A stretch of 64,000 bases of DNA from Diospyros lotus (Eukaryota; Streptophyta; Magnoliopsida; Ericales; Ebenaceae). Position numbers and translations under genes: made by a program. The number at the start of each line of letters is the position of its first letter. Within the stretch, counting starts at the first letter, position 1. The notes under the pieces were generated by a model, which saw only the letters and a program-made list of their open reading frames with translations, was not told the origin of the DNA and made no database searches. The DNA is taken from contig NC_068339.1 of assembly GCF_014633365.1 (NCBI RefSeq), forward strand, positions 10,439,925 through 10,503,924. The letters run 5' to 3'. This document shows positions 1 to 10,810 of the stretch, one piece after another.

Positions 1-635
1 CAGCTTTAGAGAATATTTCTGGTAATAAATCCTTATTCTCTCATTTTGATTCCTCTACGTCTCTTTCTCTCATCACTGTAGCTAATGGGTTTAAAACCCT
101 TCCCACTGGTATTGGTAGGGCTGATCCACTTCCGTCTATTTCTCTTAATTCTGTTTTACATGTCCCTAGTTGCCCATATAGTCTCATTTCTGTTCGTTGT
201 CTCACTCGTTCTTTGAATTGTTGTGTTATCTTTGATTATAAATCTGTTCTTGTGTAGGATCAGGGTATGGGATGAACCATTAGCACAAGACATGAGATTA
301 AGGGACTTTACCATCTTGCCCTGTCGTCATCTACGACGTCTACTTGTGGTACTACAAAAACATCTCTTCTTCAAATTCATTCTCGGCTTGATCATCCTCA
401 CTTATCTACTCTTCGACAGATGATTCCTTTGTCGACTGTTCTAGAATGTGAGTCTTGTTAGCTAGGAAAACATGTTCGTTCTTCTTATGCTAGTTGTCTT
501 AATAAACAAGATGATGCTCCTTTTGATCTTGTCCATTCAAACACTTGGGGTCTTAGTAAAATCAAGTCTAAACGAGGTTTTTCCTATTTTGTTACATTTA
601 TTGATGATCATTCTCATTGTTTTTGGCTTTGCTTA

Positions 636-1124
636 ATGAAAGATTGTTCTGAATTGCAATCTTTATTTACTTCCTTTTGTAATGAAATCTCTACTCAATT
701 TGGTCGTACCATTCGGGTCCTTCACATTGATAATGCCAAAGAATATTGTTCTCACGTGTTTCAGGCTTTTCTCTCATCTCGAGGTATTGTCCATCAATTC
801 TTTTGTCTTTGTACTCCGCAACAAAATGGGGTGGCTGAACATAAAAACCATCATCTCATTGAGACTGCTCGGACACTTCTCCTTCACATGCATGTGTCTG
901 TTGTATTTTGGGATGTCGCTCTTCTCACTTCTAGTTATCTAATCTACATGATGCCATCCATTGTTCTGAATTGGGCCATTCCACATACTTTACTCTTTCC
1001 TTGTGATCCCATCTATCCTATTCCTCCTCATGTCTTTGGATCAACTTGTTTTGTCCATCTTCTTTCCCTTGGTCATGATAAATTGTCTCCTCGCTCGATC
1101 AAGTGTGTGTTCCTAACTTCCTAG
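636..1124 (+). pseudogene. Outer copia integrase core fragment
   Basis: This frame encodes an rve-type integrase core. Recognisable pieces are HIDNAKEYCS, a decayed form of the usual RTDNGxEY motif, and TPQQNGVAEHKNHHL, matching the family's TPQQNGVAERKNRHL. The preceding bases (about 500-640) continue the domain in the same frame with FDLVHSNTWG and FVTFIDDHSH, interrupted by substitutions. The frame ends early just before the expected IKCVFLGYS motif. It is a non-functional copy of the strand-transfer enzyme of the outer element. Confidence 0.85.
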
Positions 1125-1212
1125 GCTACTCTAGCCATCAAAAGGGATACAAGTGCTACTCCTCTAAACTTGGTAGGCATTTTCTCTCTTTTGATGTCAC
1201 ATTCTTTGAGTT

Positions 1213-1508
1213 TGTTGGAAGAATCCGAGACGTGAAACGTGGCATACATGGCACAGATTAAACTCCTAGATTAAGGAGGAGTTCTGGAAGATAATGCTAG
1301 CTAAAATCTAGGAATGTTTTTAGATATTTCTCATGTATATTTGTAGTTTAAATGTATACTATCTACTACTGTAAAGTATGAGAGATTTTAGGAGATATGT
1401 TAGGAGAGATTGTAGGAGATTTTTAGGACTTTTGCTGTATAAATTTCTCCCTAAAGTTGACGTATTATTCACGAGTGAAAGATTGATTTTACCCTAACTA
1501 TTTCTTCA
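1213..1508 (+). repeat. 5' LTR of inner copia
   Basis: 296 bp, starting TGTTGGAAG and ending TTCTTCA directly before the primer binding site. It matches the 3' LTR at 6450-6722 over its whole length except for an extra block of about 23 bases in the GGAGA-rich part near 1400. Confidence 0.95.
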
Positions 1509-1521
1509 TGGTATCAGAGCC
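1509..1521 (+). promoter_or_regulatory. Primer binding site (initiator tRNA-Met type) of inner copia
   Basis: TGGTATCAGAGCC lies immediately after the LTR's terminal CA. This is the standard plant copia site complementary to the 3' end of initiator tRNA-Met. Confidence 0.93.
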
Positions 1522-1590
1522 ATCTCCTGTGGCGATTGATTTTTTTTTTTTCCATTAATCCATCTCTAGAAGTCGGATTAATACTCTAAG

Positions 1591-2460
1591 ATGGCAGACG
1601 ACTCCAACAGTAAGGTGACCACCTCTAATCCTCCTCCGGTGATGACTTTTCCTTTGGTTCCACCTCTCTCAACAGCCTTAGACAGTCCTTCACTCCAAAT
1701 TACACAACACAAACTGAATGGAACTAATTTTCGAGAATGGTTTCGATCAGTCTTGTTGGTTGTTAGAGGCAAAGGCAAGGAAGGCTACCTAACTGGAGAT
1801 ACATCAAGGCCAAGTTCAGAATTTGCTACTTCAAGTGTATGGGAGGCCGAGAATGCCATTGTTATGGCTTGGTTAGTTAATTCAATAGAGCCTAAAATCG
1901 GTAGAACATATCTCTTCTATAAAATGGCTTGTGAGATATGGCAAGTTGTTCAAGAAATATACTCTAACTTAGAAAACACTGCTCAATGTTTTCAAGTTCG
2001 ATCTCTCATTCGAAACACAAAACAAGGTACAAACTCGGTCACTGAATATTTTAATATTCTAACAACTTTGTGGCAAGAGATGGATATCTTCTATGAGATT
2101 AAATGTGAGTGCACAACAGATGGTAAAAAATATGGTAAGATGATGCAGAAGGAGAGTGTGTTTGATTTCCTTCATGGATTAAACTTTGAGTTAGATGAAG
2201 TTAGGGGTCGGTTGCTAGGGATGAAACCTTTTCCAACCATTAGGGAAGTATTTGCTGAAGTTAGGAGGGAAGAAAATCATGTTCTTGGAGTCGGGACACT
2301 CTTCTAATGAAGTCTATTCCCCAGCATCAGCCTTTAATACTTTTAAGGGAAAGACTCCTTTATCTTCTAAAGGAGAGATTGCAAGAGAAAAACAATGGTG
2401 TGACAATTGTAACTGACCCTATCACACACGAGAGATATGCTGGAAAATCCATGGAAAACT
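1591..2460 (+). pseudogene. Inner copia gag (UBN2-type) with zinc knuckle, disrupted
   Basis: The open frame 1591-2307 (238 aa) has the copia gag signature: LNGTNFREWFRSV near residue 45, WLVNSIEPKIG near 95, and the NSVTEYFNILTTLWQEMD segment. Reading on from about 2320 in another frame gives a CCHC zinc knuckle (WCDNCN, stop, then PYHTREICWKIHG at about 2397-2455). The knuckle is therefore split by a stop and lies beyond a frameshift. The capsid protein would package the element's RNA; this copy cannot make a full product. Confidence 0.85.
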
Positions 2461-2521
2461 AGCTAACTAGAAACCTAAGAATCAAAGAAGAGGAGGACAA
2501 GCTGGAGGCCAATCAGTCTAT

Positions 2522-2953
2522 ATGGTGGAAGTCGAGAAAGGGAATCCAACACCTTTTACCATCACAGCAACTCAACTGGAGGTATTGCAACTTCTTAGCC
2601 AAACAAAGTTGACTAAGTCAAAGAATGCCGAAAATCCTACTCCCGCGGTTTCTTTGGCCACAAAAGGTAATATTGTCTATTCTCTTATATCTCAAAGAAT
2701 ACCTACCTATAGTTGGATTGTAGACACTGGTGCCTCAGATCACATGATAGGTTCTTTAAATTTATTGTCCAATTTTGAATCATGTGATAAACCTATAATT
2801 GTCTCTATGGTTGATGGTAAAATATCCTTTGCAAAGGGAAAAGGAACAACTGTGGTAGGAGGATTAATACTTAAATCAATCCTTTATGTCTCGAACTTGC
2901 AGTGTAATTTAATATCAGTAAGCAGATTTACAATTGTAGGGGCTGCAATGTGA
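2522..2953 (+). pseudogene. Inner copia aspartic protease fragment
   Basis: The frame carries WIVDTGASDHM, the copia retropepsin active-site motif (Asp-Thr-Gly), followed by the usual LYVSNLQCNLISVSR stretch that marks the end of the protease region. In an intact element this is part of one gag-pol polyprotein. Here it is an isolated frame separated from gag by stops and from integrase by another break. Confidence 0.85.
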
Positions 2954-3116
2954 TATTGTCCAAATTTTTTTGTGTTTTTCAAGATCTATCCTTGGGGAAG
3001 ATAATTGGCAGTGTTGAGATGAAAATAGGGTTTATCAAATACCAAGGCATGATCATTCTACTGATTCTAGGACTCGATTTTTATATTCTTTAGCTCTTGT
3101 TTCAAATTCAGACATT

Positions 3117-3971
3117 ATGTTATGGCATAAGCAGTTAGGACACCCAAATTTTGAATATCTTAAACTCTTGTATCCTTCTTTATCAAGCAATAAAATTCAC
3201 AATTATTCTTGTGAACAGTGTATTCTTGCAAAACAGACCAGGATACCTCATCCTAATCATGTTTATATTTCCTCCACACCTTTTCACTTAGTTCATAGTG
3301 ATATTTGGGGGCCTTCTCGAATCACAACCCTCAACAATACACGATGGTTTAACTTTATTGATGACCATACAAGGGTTTGTTGGGTTTTTTTTATGAAAGA
3401 AAAATCTAAAGCCTTTTCTATATTCAAAATGTTTCATCATATGGTGCAGAATGTGTTTCAATCCTCAATTCATGTTTTGAGAACTGATAATGGCAGGGAA
3501 TACTTTTCTAATGAATTCAACACATACTTAATTAAGCATGGTATCATTCACCAAAGCTCATATCTTTATAACTCTCAACAAAATGGAATTGCTGAAAGGA
3601 AGAATCGTCATCTGCTTGAAATAGCTAGAGCAATGATGTTTACTACTTCCGTTCCAAATTCATATTGGGGGGAAGCCGTTTTGACCTCTGTCTATCTTAT
3701 CAATCGCCTACCTTCCAAAATCCCAAAGTTTAGGACCCCTTTGGCTATCCTCCTTGATGTTTTTCCTTATCATGCTAGAGTTCTAAACTCTCTCACTCCT
3801 CGTGTGTTTGGATGTATTGTTTTTGTTCACCAAAATCCATCCAAACTCGATCCTAAGGCCATCAAATGCATTTTTGTGGGCTACTCTCCAACACAACAAG
3901 GATACAAATGCTACAATCCCAGTACCCACAAATTTGTTGTTTCCTATGATGTTTCTTTTCTTGAAAACTAG
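3117..3971 (+). pseudogene. Inner copia GAG-pre-integrase and integrase
   Basis: 284 aa. It starts in the GAG-pre-integrase zinc region (LWHKQLGHPNFEYL, then CEQCILAKQ, giving the HHCC pattern). The rve core follows, with HSDIWGPSR (first Asp), RTDNGREYFS (second Asp) and QQNGIAERKNRHLLEIAR (the Glu), and it ends in the copia KCIFVGYSPTQQGYKCYNPS motif. The catalytic DDE residues are all present, so this domain is the best preserved part of the element. It is cut off from protease and RT by stops and frameshifts. Confidence 0.9.
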
Positions 3972-4040
3972 CTTTTCTTTCAGCCTCACTCTTAACCAAC
4001 CCATGTTCCAAAAACAACCACCCATTGGAATTCTCTGTTT

Positions 4041-6420
4041 TTGGATACAACTCCTTCTCTTTCTCTTCATACTGCTAATCCTAATCATGTGCCTAAATTT
4101 GATCAAGGGGGAGAACATAAGAGAGACCGAGCCCAGAAGAGCGATCAAATTCAAGCTGAACCACCCTTATTGGTGTATTCAAGAAGGCCTTGTGACCCTC
4201 AACATCAGCAGCAACCCATGTCATCTGAACCGAGGGTAAGTCTAAAAAAGGCTAAGGAAAAAGAGGTTGAAATGGAGGCTGATATTACTAACAAGGAGAA
4301 TAGAGATGAAGTACAACAGGAGCATGAGCTGGAATATGATCTAGATGTTCCCATTGCTTGGAGGAAAGGAGTCAGATCATGCACCAAGTGTCCTAAGTAT
4401 CCTATTTCAGAATTTTTGGGATATACAAAGTTGTCTCCTAAATTCAAGGCATTCACAGAAAATATTGATGATAAGGCAATTCCTAAAGATATCTACAGTG
4501 CACTGCAGGAGGAAAAATGGAGGAAAGCAGTTATGGAAGAAATGCTAGCCCTGGAAAAGAATGGTACTTGGGAAATAATGGATATTCCATATGGAAAACA
4601 CACAGTTGGCAGCAAGTGGTTGTTCACCATAACGTACAACTCAAATGGGAAAGTGGATAGATACAAAACAAGGCTTGTAACTCAAGGTTTTACCCAAATG
4701 CAAGGTCTTGACTATGAGGAAACATTTGCACTGGTGCCCAAACTTAACTCTATCCGTGTATTATTGTCATTGGCAGTCAAGTTGGAATGGAGACTCCATC
4801 AACTAGACATAAAAAATGTCTTCTTGAATAGTGAGTTGGAAAAGGAAGTTTACATGAGAATTCCCCCTGGTTTTGAAAGAAAAGATACAAGAGGAAAGGT
4901 ATGTAGATTGAAAAAAAATCCTTATATGGTTTAAAGCAATCTCCTAGGGTGTCACAACCCTGTTGTGATTGCCTCAACCCTCCTACTAATCCGATGGGAT
5001 TGGTAGGGAGATTCAGTCCTCCACTTGAGAATGGAGTCGACAGTAAAGAAAAATGATTAGAAATTAGAGAAGAGAGACGAACAGAGAGAGAGAGAGCGAG
5101 AGTGCAAGAGAGAGAATGGTTAGGTAAGAGAAACATAATCTTCTTGATTTTCATGCATGCCTTTCCCAAGCGCACGAGAGGCATATTTGTAAGGCCATTG
5201 GAGGAGGATATTCTCTTGACAGGTGGGCCCTCACCCATAATCGCATAACAAACTCTAATTCTAACACATTCTACTAGTCCTCTAGCACACTAACAGTTAC
5301 AACAATAACGGTAAACATATAAATGAAGATCACCACTAGCAAAATTTTAAAAAGAACTCCTAATAGACTGCCTTCGTGACATAAGGCATGGTTCAAGAGG
5401 TTTAGTGACACACTAAACCACCTAGGATACAAACAAGGGCAAGCGAGTCATACTCTCTTCACAAAAGTTGATAGCAAGGGTAAGAAAACAATCCTAATAG
5501 TCTATGTAGATAATATAATCATCACCGGAGACAATAATCAAGAGATAGAAAGATTGAAGCAGCAACTGAAAGTAGCATTTGAGGTAAAAGACTTGGGAGA
5601 GATGAGATATTTCTTGGGGATTGAAGTAGCAAGAAGCAGTGAGGGTATTTTCATATCTCGATCTGCTAAAAGAGATAGGAAAGCTTGGGTGTAAGCTTGT
5701 AAGCACTCCGTTAGAATCCAATTGGAAAAATAGAAAAGAGGACGATGAGGAACAACTAGTGGAGATTGGTTTGTATCAATGTTTGGTGGGGAAATTGATT
5801 TATCTTTCACATACATGTCCAAATATTACATATGCAGTGAGTATAATTAGCCAATTCATGTATTCCCCAACCGATACACCTAGAAGCTGCCTACCATATC
5901 TTGAGGTATTTAAAGGGGACTCCCAGGAAGGGAATGCTATTCGAGAAAAGCAAGGATAAAGGAATAAGAAGATTTGCATATGCAGAATGGGCTGGATCCA
6001 TTGAGGATAACAAGTCTACATTAGGGTATTGCACTAAGCTTTGGGGGAATTTGCTCACATGGAGAAGCAAGAAACAAGAAGTCATCTCTCGTAGTAGTGC
6101 TGAGGCCGAGTATAGAGCCATTGCACAGTGCATTTGTGAGGTAATTTGGGTGGAAAGGTTCATGGAAGACTTATCTATTCCTATAATTGGACCTAAAGTA
6201 CTTTATAGCAATAGTAAATCAGCTATAAGTATAGTAAATAATCCAGTCCAACATGACTGGATGAAACATGTTCGAATTGACAGGCATTTTGCAAGGGGGA
6301 GTTGGAAAATGGAGACATAAACTTGACTTATGTTCCCATCAAAGATCAAGAAGCAGACATCTTGACCAAAGCAATGCAAAAGTAGGGTTTTGAAGTGATT
6401 AGAAGCAAGCTGGGAATGAT
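4041..6420 (+). pseudogene. Inner copia reverse transcriptase and RNase H, interrupted
   Basis: RT starts around 4500 with EEKWRKAVMEEMLALEKNGTW, passes the RLVTQGFTQMQGLDYEETFA block, and loses frame near 4917 in the SLYGLKQSPR motif. A 432-bp solo LTR (4950-5381) then splits the codons for SPR and AWF. RT resumes at 5387 and carries YVDN where the catalytic box is normally YVDD. RNase H follows (SSAEAEYRAIAQ at about 6093, then KSAISIVNNPVQH), and the reading ends near 6420 before the polypurine tract. It is clearly non-functional. Confidence 0.9.
4950..5381 (-). mobile_element. Solo LTR inserted in the inner copia RT
   Basis: A 432-bp TG...CA unit with ends TGTCACAAC and GTGACA. It is flanked by TAGGG (4945-4949) and TAAGG (5382-5386), a 5-bp duplication with one mismatch. 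Removing it restores the RT codons for SPRAWF, which proves it is an insertion. It contains a GA/CT-rich stretch like the solo LTR at 10380-10810. Orientation is inferred from the CT-rich part lying downstream of a weak TATA on the minus strand. Confidence 0.85.
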
Positions 6421-6449
6421 TGACATGTATTCACCAGCTTGAGGGGCAG

Positions 6450-6722
6450 TGTTGGAAGAATCCGAGACGTGAAACGTGGCATACATGGCACGAATTAAAC
6501 TCCTAGATTAAGGAGGAGTTCTGGAAGATAATGCTAGCTAAAATCTATGAATGTTTTTAGATATTTCTCATGTATATCTGTAGTTTAAATGTATATTATA
6601 TACTGTTGTAAAGTAGGAGAGATTGTAGGAGATTTTTTAGGACTTTTGTTGTATAAATTTTTCCCTAAAGCTGATGTATTATTCACGGGTGAAATATTGA
6701 TTTTACCCTAGCTATTTCTTCA
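6450..6722 (+). repeat. 3' LTR of inner copia
   Basis: 273 bp, from TGTTGGAAG to TTCTTCA. It is preceded by the purine tract GAGGGGCAG at 6441-6449. It is shorter than its partner by one gap of about 23 bases. Confidence 0.95.
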
Positions 6723-7037
6723 AATTCTACACCTTTTTTCTCTTCTTCATCTGATAGGTCTTCTTCCTCCATTCATGAGGTTCTTCATGTCCCTTCTTTT
6801 CCTCCTCTAGTCCCAATACCTGTTTCTGTTCCTCCTGTTCCTCTCCAAACTTATCAATGTCATTCTAAGCCTTCATCCGTGCCTACCGCTCCCGCTCCTA
6901 TTGCTGATGATGGTATTGCTCTAAACCCATGCCTCCCTTCAGTTGGTGCCATTATTTCGTCTCCCTTCGACTCTGCCTAAGCTCCTGTTTGTCGTGATAC
7001 ACATTTCACTCGCAATCCTCATCCCATTTATACTTTT

Positions 7038-8624
7038 GTGAGCTATCACTATTTGTTATCTATTTATTCTGCCTTTGTCTCTGCTCTTTCGTCTGTTTCT
7101 ATTCCTATGATAGATGTTGAAGCTCTTTCTCACATTGGGTGGAGACATGCTATGGATGAGGAGATGTCTGCCTTGTTGGCTAATGAGACATGGGATCTAG
7201 TTCCTCTCCCTCTAAGGAAATCTACTGTTAGTTGTCGATGGGTGTTTACTGTTAAGGTTGGTTCAAATGTTTCTATTGATTGTTTGAAGGCTCGGTTGAT
7301 TGTTAAGGGCTATACTCAAATTTTTGGCCTGGATTTTGTTGATACATTCTCTCCTGTAGCTAAAATTGCTTTTGTTCGTGCTTTTCTTGCTATAGTCGCT
7401 ATTCAACAATGGTCTCTTTATTAGTTGGATGTTAAAAATGCTTTTCTTCACAGTGACCTTTAAGAGGAAGTGTATATGGAGCAATCTCCTGATTTTGTTG
7501 CTTAGGGGGAGTCCCGACTGGTATGTCGCCTGAAGAAGTCCTTATATGGCTTGAAGCAATCTCCTTGGTGCTGGTTTGGTTGTTTTAGTTCAGTCATCTA
7601 GTCTTTTGATATGAGTAGAAGTGAAGCTGATCATTCTGTTTTCTATCATCATTTTCCTGGTGGAGTCATATTATTGGTGATGTACGTAGATGACATTATT
7701 ATTAGAAGAAATGATGACATTGGTATTGGGCAGTTGAAGATTCATTTGCATTCTTATTTTCAGACCAAGGATTTGGGCAGGTTGAAGTATTTCCTTAGCA
7801 TTGCGGTAGCTCAATCTGTCCATGGTGTGTGCATTTCTCAAAGGAAGTATGCTTTAGATATTTTGGAAGAGATTGGTATGCTTGATATTTCTATAGATCC
7901 TAATGTTAAGCTTGTACCAGGACAGGGAGAGCCATTAGAGGATCCTTTGCAATATAGGAGACTGGTTGGGAAACTTAATTATCTCACCATCACATGACCA
8001 GACATCTCTTTTGTTGTTAGTGTGGTAAGTTAATTCTTGGACTCCCCATGTGATAGTCATTGGCACGCTTTAGTACGTATCTTGAGATACATTAAAAGTG
8101 CTTTTGGTAAAAGCTTCTTGTTTGAGAACAAAGGACACAAGCAGGTTATTGGATATATTGATGCAAATTGGGCTAGTTGTCCCACAAATAGGCGCTCTAC
8201 CTCAAGTTATTGTATCCTGATTGGAGGAAATTTGGTATCTTGGAAGAGTAAGAAGCAAAATGTTGTGGCTAGATCTAGCGCAGAAGCAGAATATCGGGTT
8301 ATGGCTTTAGCCACATGTGAGTTGATTTGGCTCAAGCAACTTCTTATAGAGTTGAAATTTAGAGATTCAGGACCTATGCATCTTATTTGTGATAATCAGG
8401 CAGCTCTTCATATTGCCTCTAATCCAATTTTTCATGAACGGACCAAACACATAGAGATAGACTATCACTTTGTGAGACATAAATTGATTTCTGGAGAGAT
8501 TAGTATGTCATTTGTTGGCTTTAATGACCAGCTGGTTGATCTTCTTACCAAGGCGTTATGGGGTCCACAACTTGCCTACATTTATACCAAGCTTGGCACA
8601 TATGATATATATATGCCTGTTTGA
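7038..8624 (+). pseudogene. Outer copia reverse transcriptase and RNase H
   Basis: The RT begins with WRHAMDEEMSALLANETWDLV (about 7141) and runs through the KARLIVKGYTQ and DTFSPVAKI blocks to the intact YVDDII catalytic box at about 7684. RNase H follows at 8037-8624 with GYIDANWASCPTNRRSTSSY, SSAEAEYRVMA and KHIEIDYHFVR. In-frame stops occur between 7420 and 7610, near 7995 and near 8030. The protein would copy element RNA to DNA; this copy is dead. Confidence 0.92.
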
Positions 8625-8632
8625 GGGAGGAG

Positions 8633-8813
8633 TGTTAGAATATTAGAGTTAAAGTTGTACGTTGTGCTTAACCTAGTTGTACCTTATTGGTATATATATA
8701 TATGTACCTCATTGTGAATAATAGACACAACATTTTTCTCTCAAAACATCACAAACTTTTTTCTGGAAAGTCTGATCTGATGATGTAACCTTTGCAATTC
8801 CCTATCCCCAACA
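8633..8813 (+). repeat. 3' LTR of outer copia
   Basis: 181 bp starting TGTTAGAATATT and ending CCCCAACA, directly after the purine tract TTGAGGGAGGAG. The partner LTR is outside the window, so the right boundary rests on the TGTT...AACA symmetry alone. A TATATATATA stretch near 8692 could be its TATA box. Confidence 0.75.
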
Positions 8814-8896
8814 GTCATAACTTTTTTAATCTATTATAATTGTCATTTTTTTTTACTTTTGCTTTTCATCAATACTGGGCCTTGTCTCCATAACAG

Positions 8897-9757
8897 TCTT
8901 GACAATATATTCGAAGTCCATGCTTTTCTCAGGATATATGCAGTCCCATTTTGGTGCATACTCAATCAGGATTGAAAGTGTTGGTGTACGACGGCCCCCA
9001 AGTGATGATGTTCAAATCCAAGGTGTTGTGAATCCTCAAGCTTTCAGGAAGGTAGTCTTTTTTTTTAATAAATTGCATTTGATGTTGGTGTTCCCATTTG
9101 AAAGATGTGAAACATTATTGAATCATGTTCTCTATGTCAGGCTGTTTTAACACAGCTCGTAAATATGAGAAATGAAGCTTTCTCTAGGCAAGTTTCCACA
9201 ATTGAAGATGTTCCAAGTTTGAGGATAGGCAGCCATTCATCAGCTGCTTGGGTATGCCAAATGTTGCTATTAGTGTTGGATATTTTCATTTGTTTTGAAG
9301 TTCTAGCAATCCTATACCATCATAAGTATAAATTGTACTCTTAAAGCCTACCCCTTGAAAGGAGATTATCTATTTTCTAAAATACAATTTTGCCTCTAAG
9401 TGATGCCATGTTGCTTAAGATAATAAATTTCTTTCTTTGGAGTCCTCTATCTAGAAAATTGCTGTCATGCCATTATTGTTTGTCTCTGTTTGGTTATCTC
9501 CAGGTATCTCCATCAAGATCTCTGCGGTATGATTCTTTTCTGCATTCAGGGGAACAGATACTATTACAAAAACTAGAGGAGGTTGGCAATTCTGTGAAGG
9601 TAGTGCCTTATTGCAATATTTTTACTTTTTCTCCTACTGCAATGCATAGAGATTGTGATGGCTCTCTCATCATCGGATGCTTCTCTGGTGTTTGTTGCAG
9701 AGAGTACAAACTTTAATTGAGGAGCAACATCTGCAAACATCAGAACATGTAGATTAA
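8897..9757 (+). CDS. 3' exons of an unrecognised host gene
   Basis: Four exons join with consistent phase: 8897-9051, 9141-9251, 9504-9599 and 9701-9757 (TAA stop). Acceptors are AACAG, GTCAG, TCCAG and TGCAG, and all donors are GT. The tail is about 139 codons long, with segments such as SGYMQSHFGAYSIRIESVGV, KAVLTQLVNMRNEAFSRQ and EQILLQKLEEVGNSVKRVQ. The last 60 residues look like a charged helical tail. I recognise no domain. The first exon here is internal (it starts mid-codon after an acceptor), so earlier exons lie left of the window, beyond the copia nest at 1-8813. This predicts an intron of more than 8.8 kb. Confidence 0.72.
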
Positions 9758-10379
9758 GGTAAGGAGACTCCAAAAGGACAAGCCATGAGGAATTGCCTCT
9801 GTGCCAGGTTCATTGTGTCTTCTTTATTTGGATTGATCACTGTTCACAGGTTTATTTCTGCTAAATATTATCATTTTTTGGTCATTTAACATGTACAAAC
9901 ATTTCTTTCTCATAAATTTCAGATACCTCAAATTATGTAGAATATTTTTTTCTGGTTATCCTGCTTTGCAATCATGAGTCTATCAATGTATCAGCATCTT
10001 GGGTGCGTGATAGTCAGGATTGGCAATCATTGATTTCTGCTGTTCCAGTGCATTACCTATTAAGTCCAGATGATCTCAATTCTCAGCCAATTTTGTTGCA
10101 TAAAATTTCTGCCCCTGCAGTTCCATTATGCTTAGCAATCAACAGTTTGGTTCTTCTATAAGCCATCATCCTCCTGGATGGTTGACAACCAGCACTAAAC
10201 TTTTTGTTCTGTTCATCTGAGCTTGGCTTAGCTGTCTAGAGATGGCCGACTCTGTCCTCATCCCTTGGACAGGTGACAGGCAGAACTTGTGGTGGTTTTA
10301 TATGTTTCTGGTCCCAAATCATCTCATATCTCATTAGTTATTGACTGAATTAATCCACATTAGCGGTGCTGTGCACATC
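9758..10379 (+). other. Probable 3' UTR and downstream flank of the unrecognised gene
   Basis: No open frame or repeat is recognisable. AAGGTAAGG right after the stop could be a donor for a 3' UTR intron. I see no clear end point. Confidence 0.35.
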
Positions 10380-10654
10380 TGTCACATTCCAAGGGTATTA
10401 TTTGTAATTTTGGTTTTGTATAATTTGTTTTTTAATTTCTATTTCTGTTAGGGTTATTTCTCTTGTAGCTAGAGGTTGTTAGGATATTTTCCTCTTTTGT
10501 CTTGTAGCTTGGGCAGTTACAATGTCTTGTCTTATAGTTACAGTTGTGAGCTTATATATTAAGCCACAGCAGGAGGAATGGAATTGATGAATGTTCTGAA
10601 TTCTCTCTAATTCTTCTCTGTGATCTTCTCTTCTTCTTGCTACTGTTCTCTCCT

Positions 10655-10697
<43 letters not shown>

Positions 10698-10810
10698 TAT
10701 CTTCTCCCTTATCTGCTGTTTCTCTCCCTCTCATCTGATTTCTTTCCCAAATTTCTCTCTTAATTTCCAAATCCCCTTTCACACCCTAGTTCAACCCTAA
10801 GGGTGTGACA
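10380..10810 (+). mobile_element. Solo LTR with perfect target duplication ACATC
   Basis: A 431-bp unit, TGTCACATTCC to GGGTGTGACA, flanked on both sides by ACATC (10375-10379 and 10811-10815). Internal features fit an LTR promoter read on the + strand: TTATATATTAAGCC near 10551, then a CT-rich leader containing a (TC)n run at about 10661-10694. No gag or pol is attached, so it is a solo LTR. The ends and architecture resemble the one at 4950-5381. Confidence 0.88.

Larger units (their letters stand above)
1213..6722 (+). mobile_element. Inner Ty1/copia retrotransposon nested in the outer copia
   Basis: It has two LTRs (1213-1508 and 6450-6722), a tRNA-Met-type primer binding site right after the first LTR, a polypurine tract GAGGGGCAG just before the second, and gag, protease, integrase, RT and RNase H in copia order between them. 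It interrupts the outer element's pol between the end of integrase and RT. The LTRs differ by roughly 15 substitutions and a gap of about 23 bases, so the insertion is not young. The 5-bp flanks (gagtt and aattc) do not match. Frameshifts, stops and a solo-LTR insertion in RT make it inactive. Confidence 0.95.
1..8813 (+). mobile_element. Outer Ty1/copia retrotransposon, 5' truncated by the window edge, decayed
   Basis: Two blocks of copia pol (1-1212 and 6723-8632) read in the same direction and join across the inserted element at 1213-6722. The first block holds the region after the protease, the GAG-pre-integrase part and the integrase core. The second holds reverse transcriptase and RNase H, followed by a purine-rich tract (about 8624-8632) and a 3' LTR. 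The order PR-INT-RT-RH defines Ty1/copia. Many in-frame stops show it is dead. The 5' LTR, gag and the protease active site lie left of the window. Because host exons start 84 bp after the LTR, the element probably sits in an intron in sense orientation; this is inferred. Confidence 0.9.

Noticed and set aside
10552..10782. Minus-strand frame of Arg/Glu repeats
   Set aside because: It is a translation of the (GA)n microsatellite inside the solo LTR at 10380-10810.
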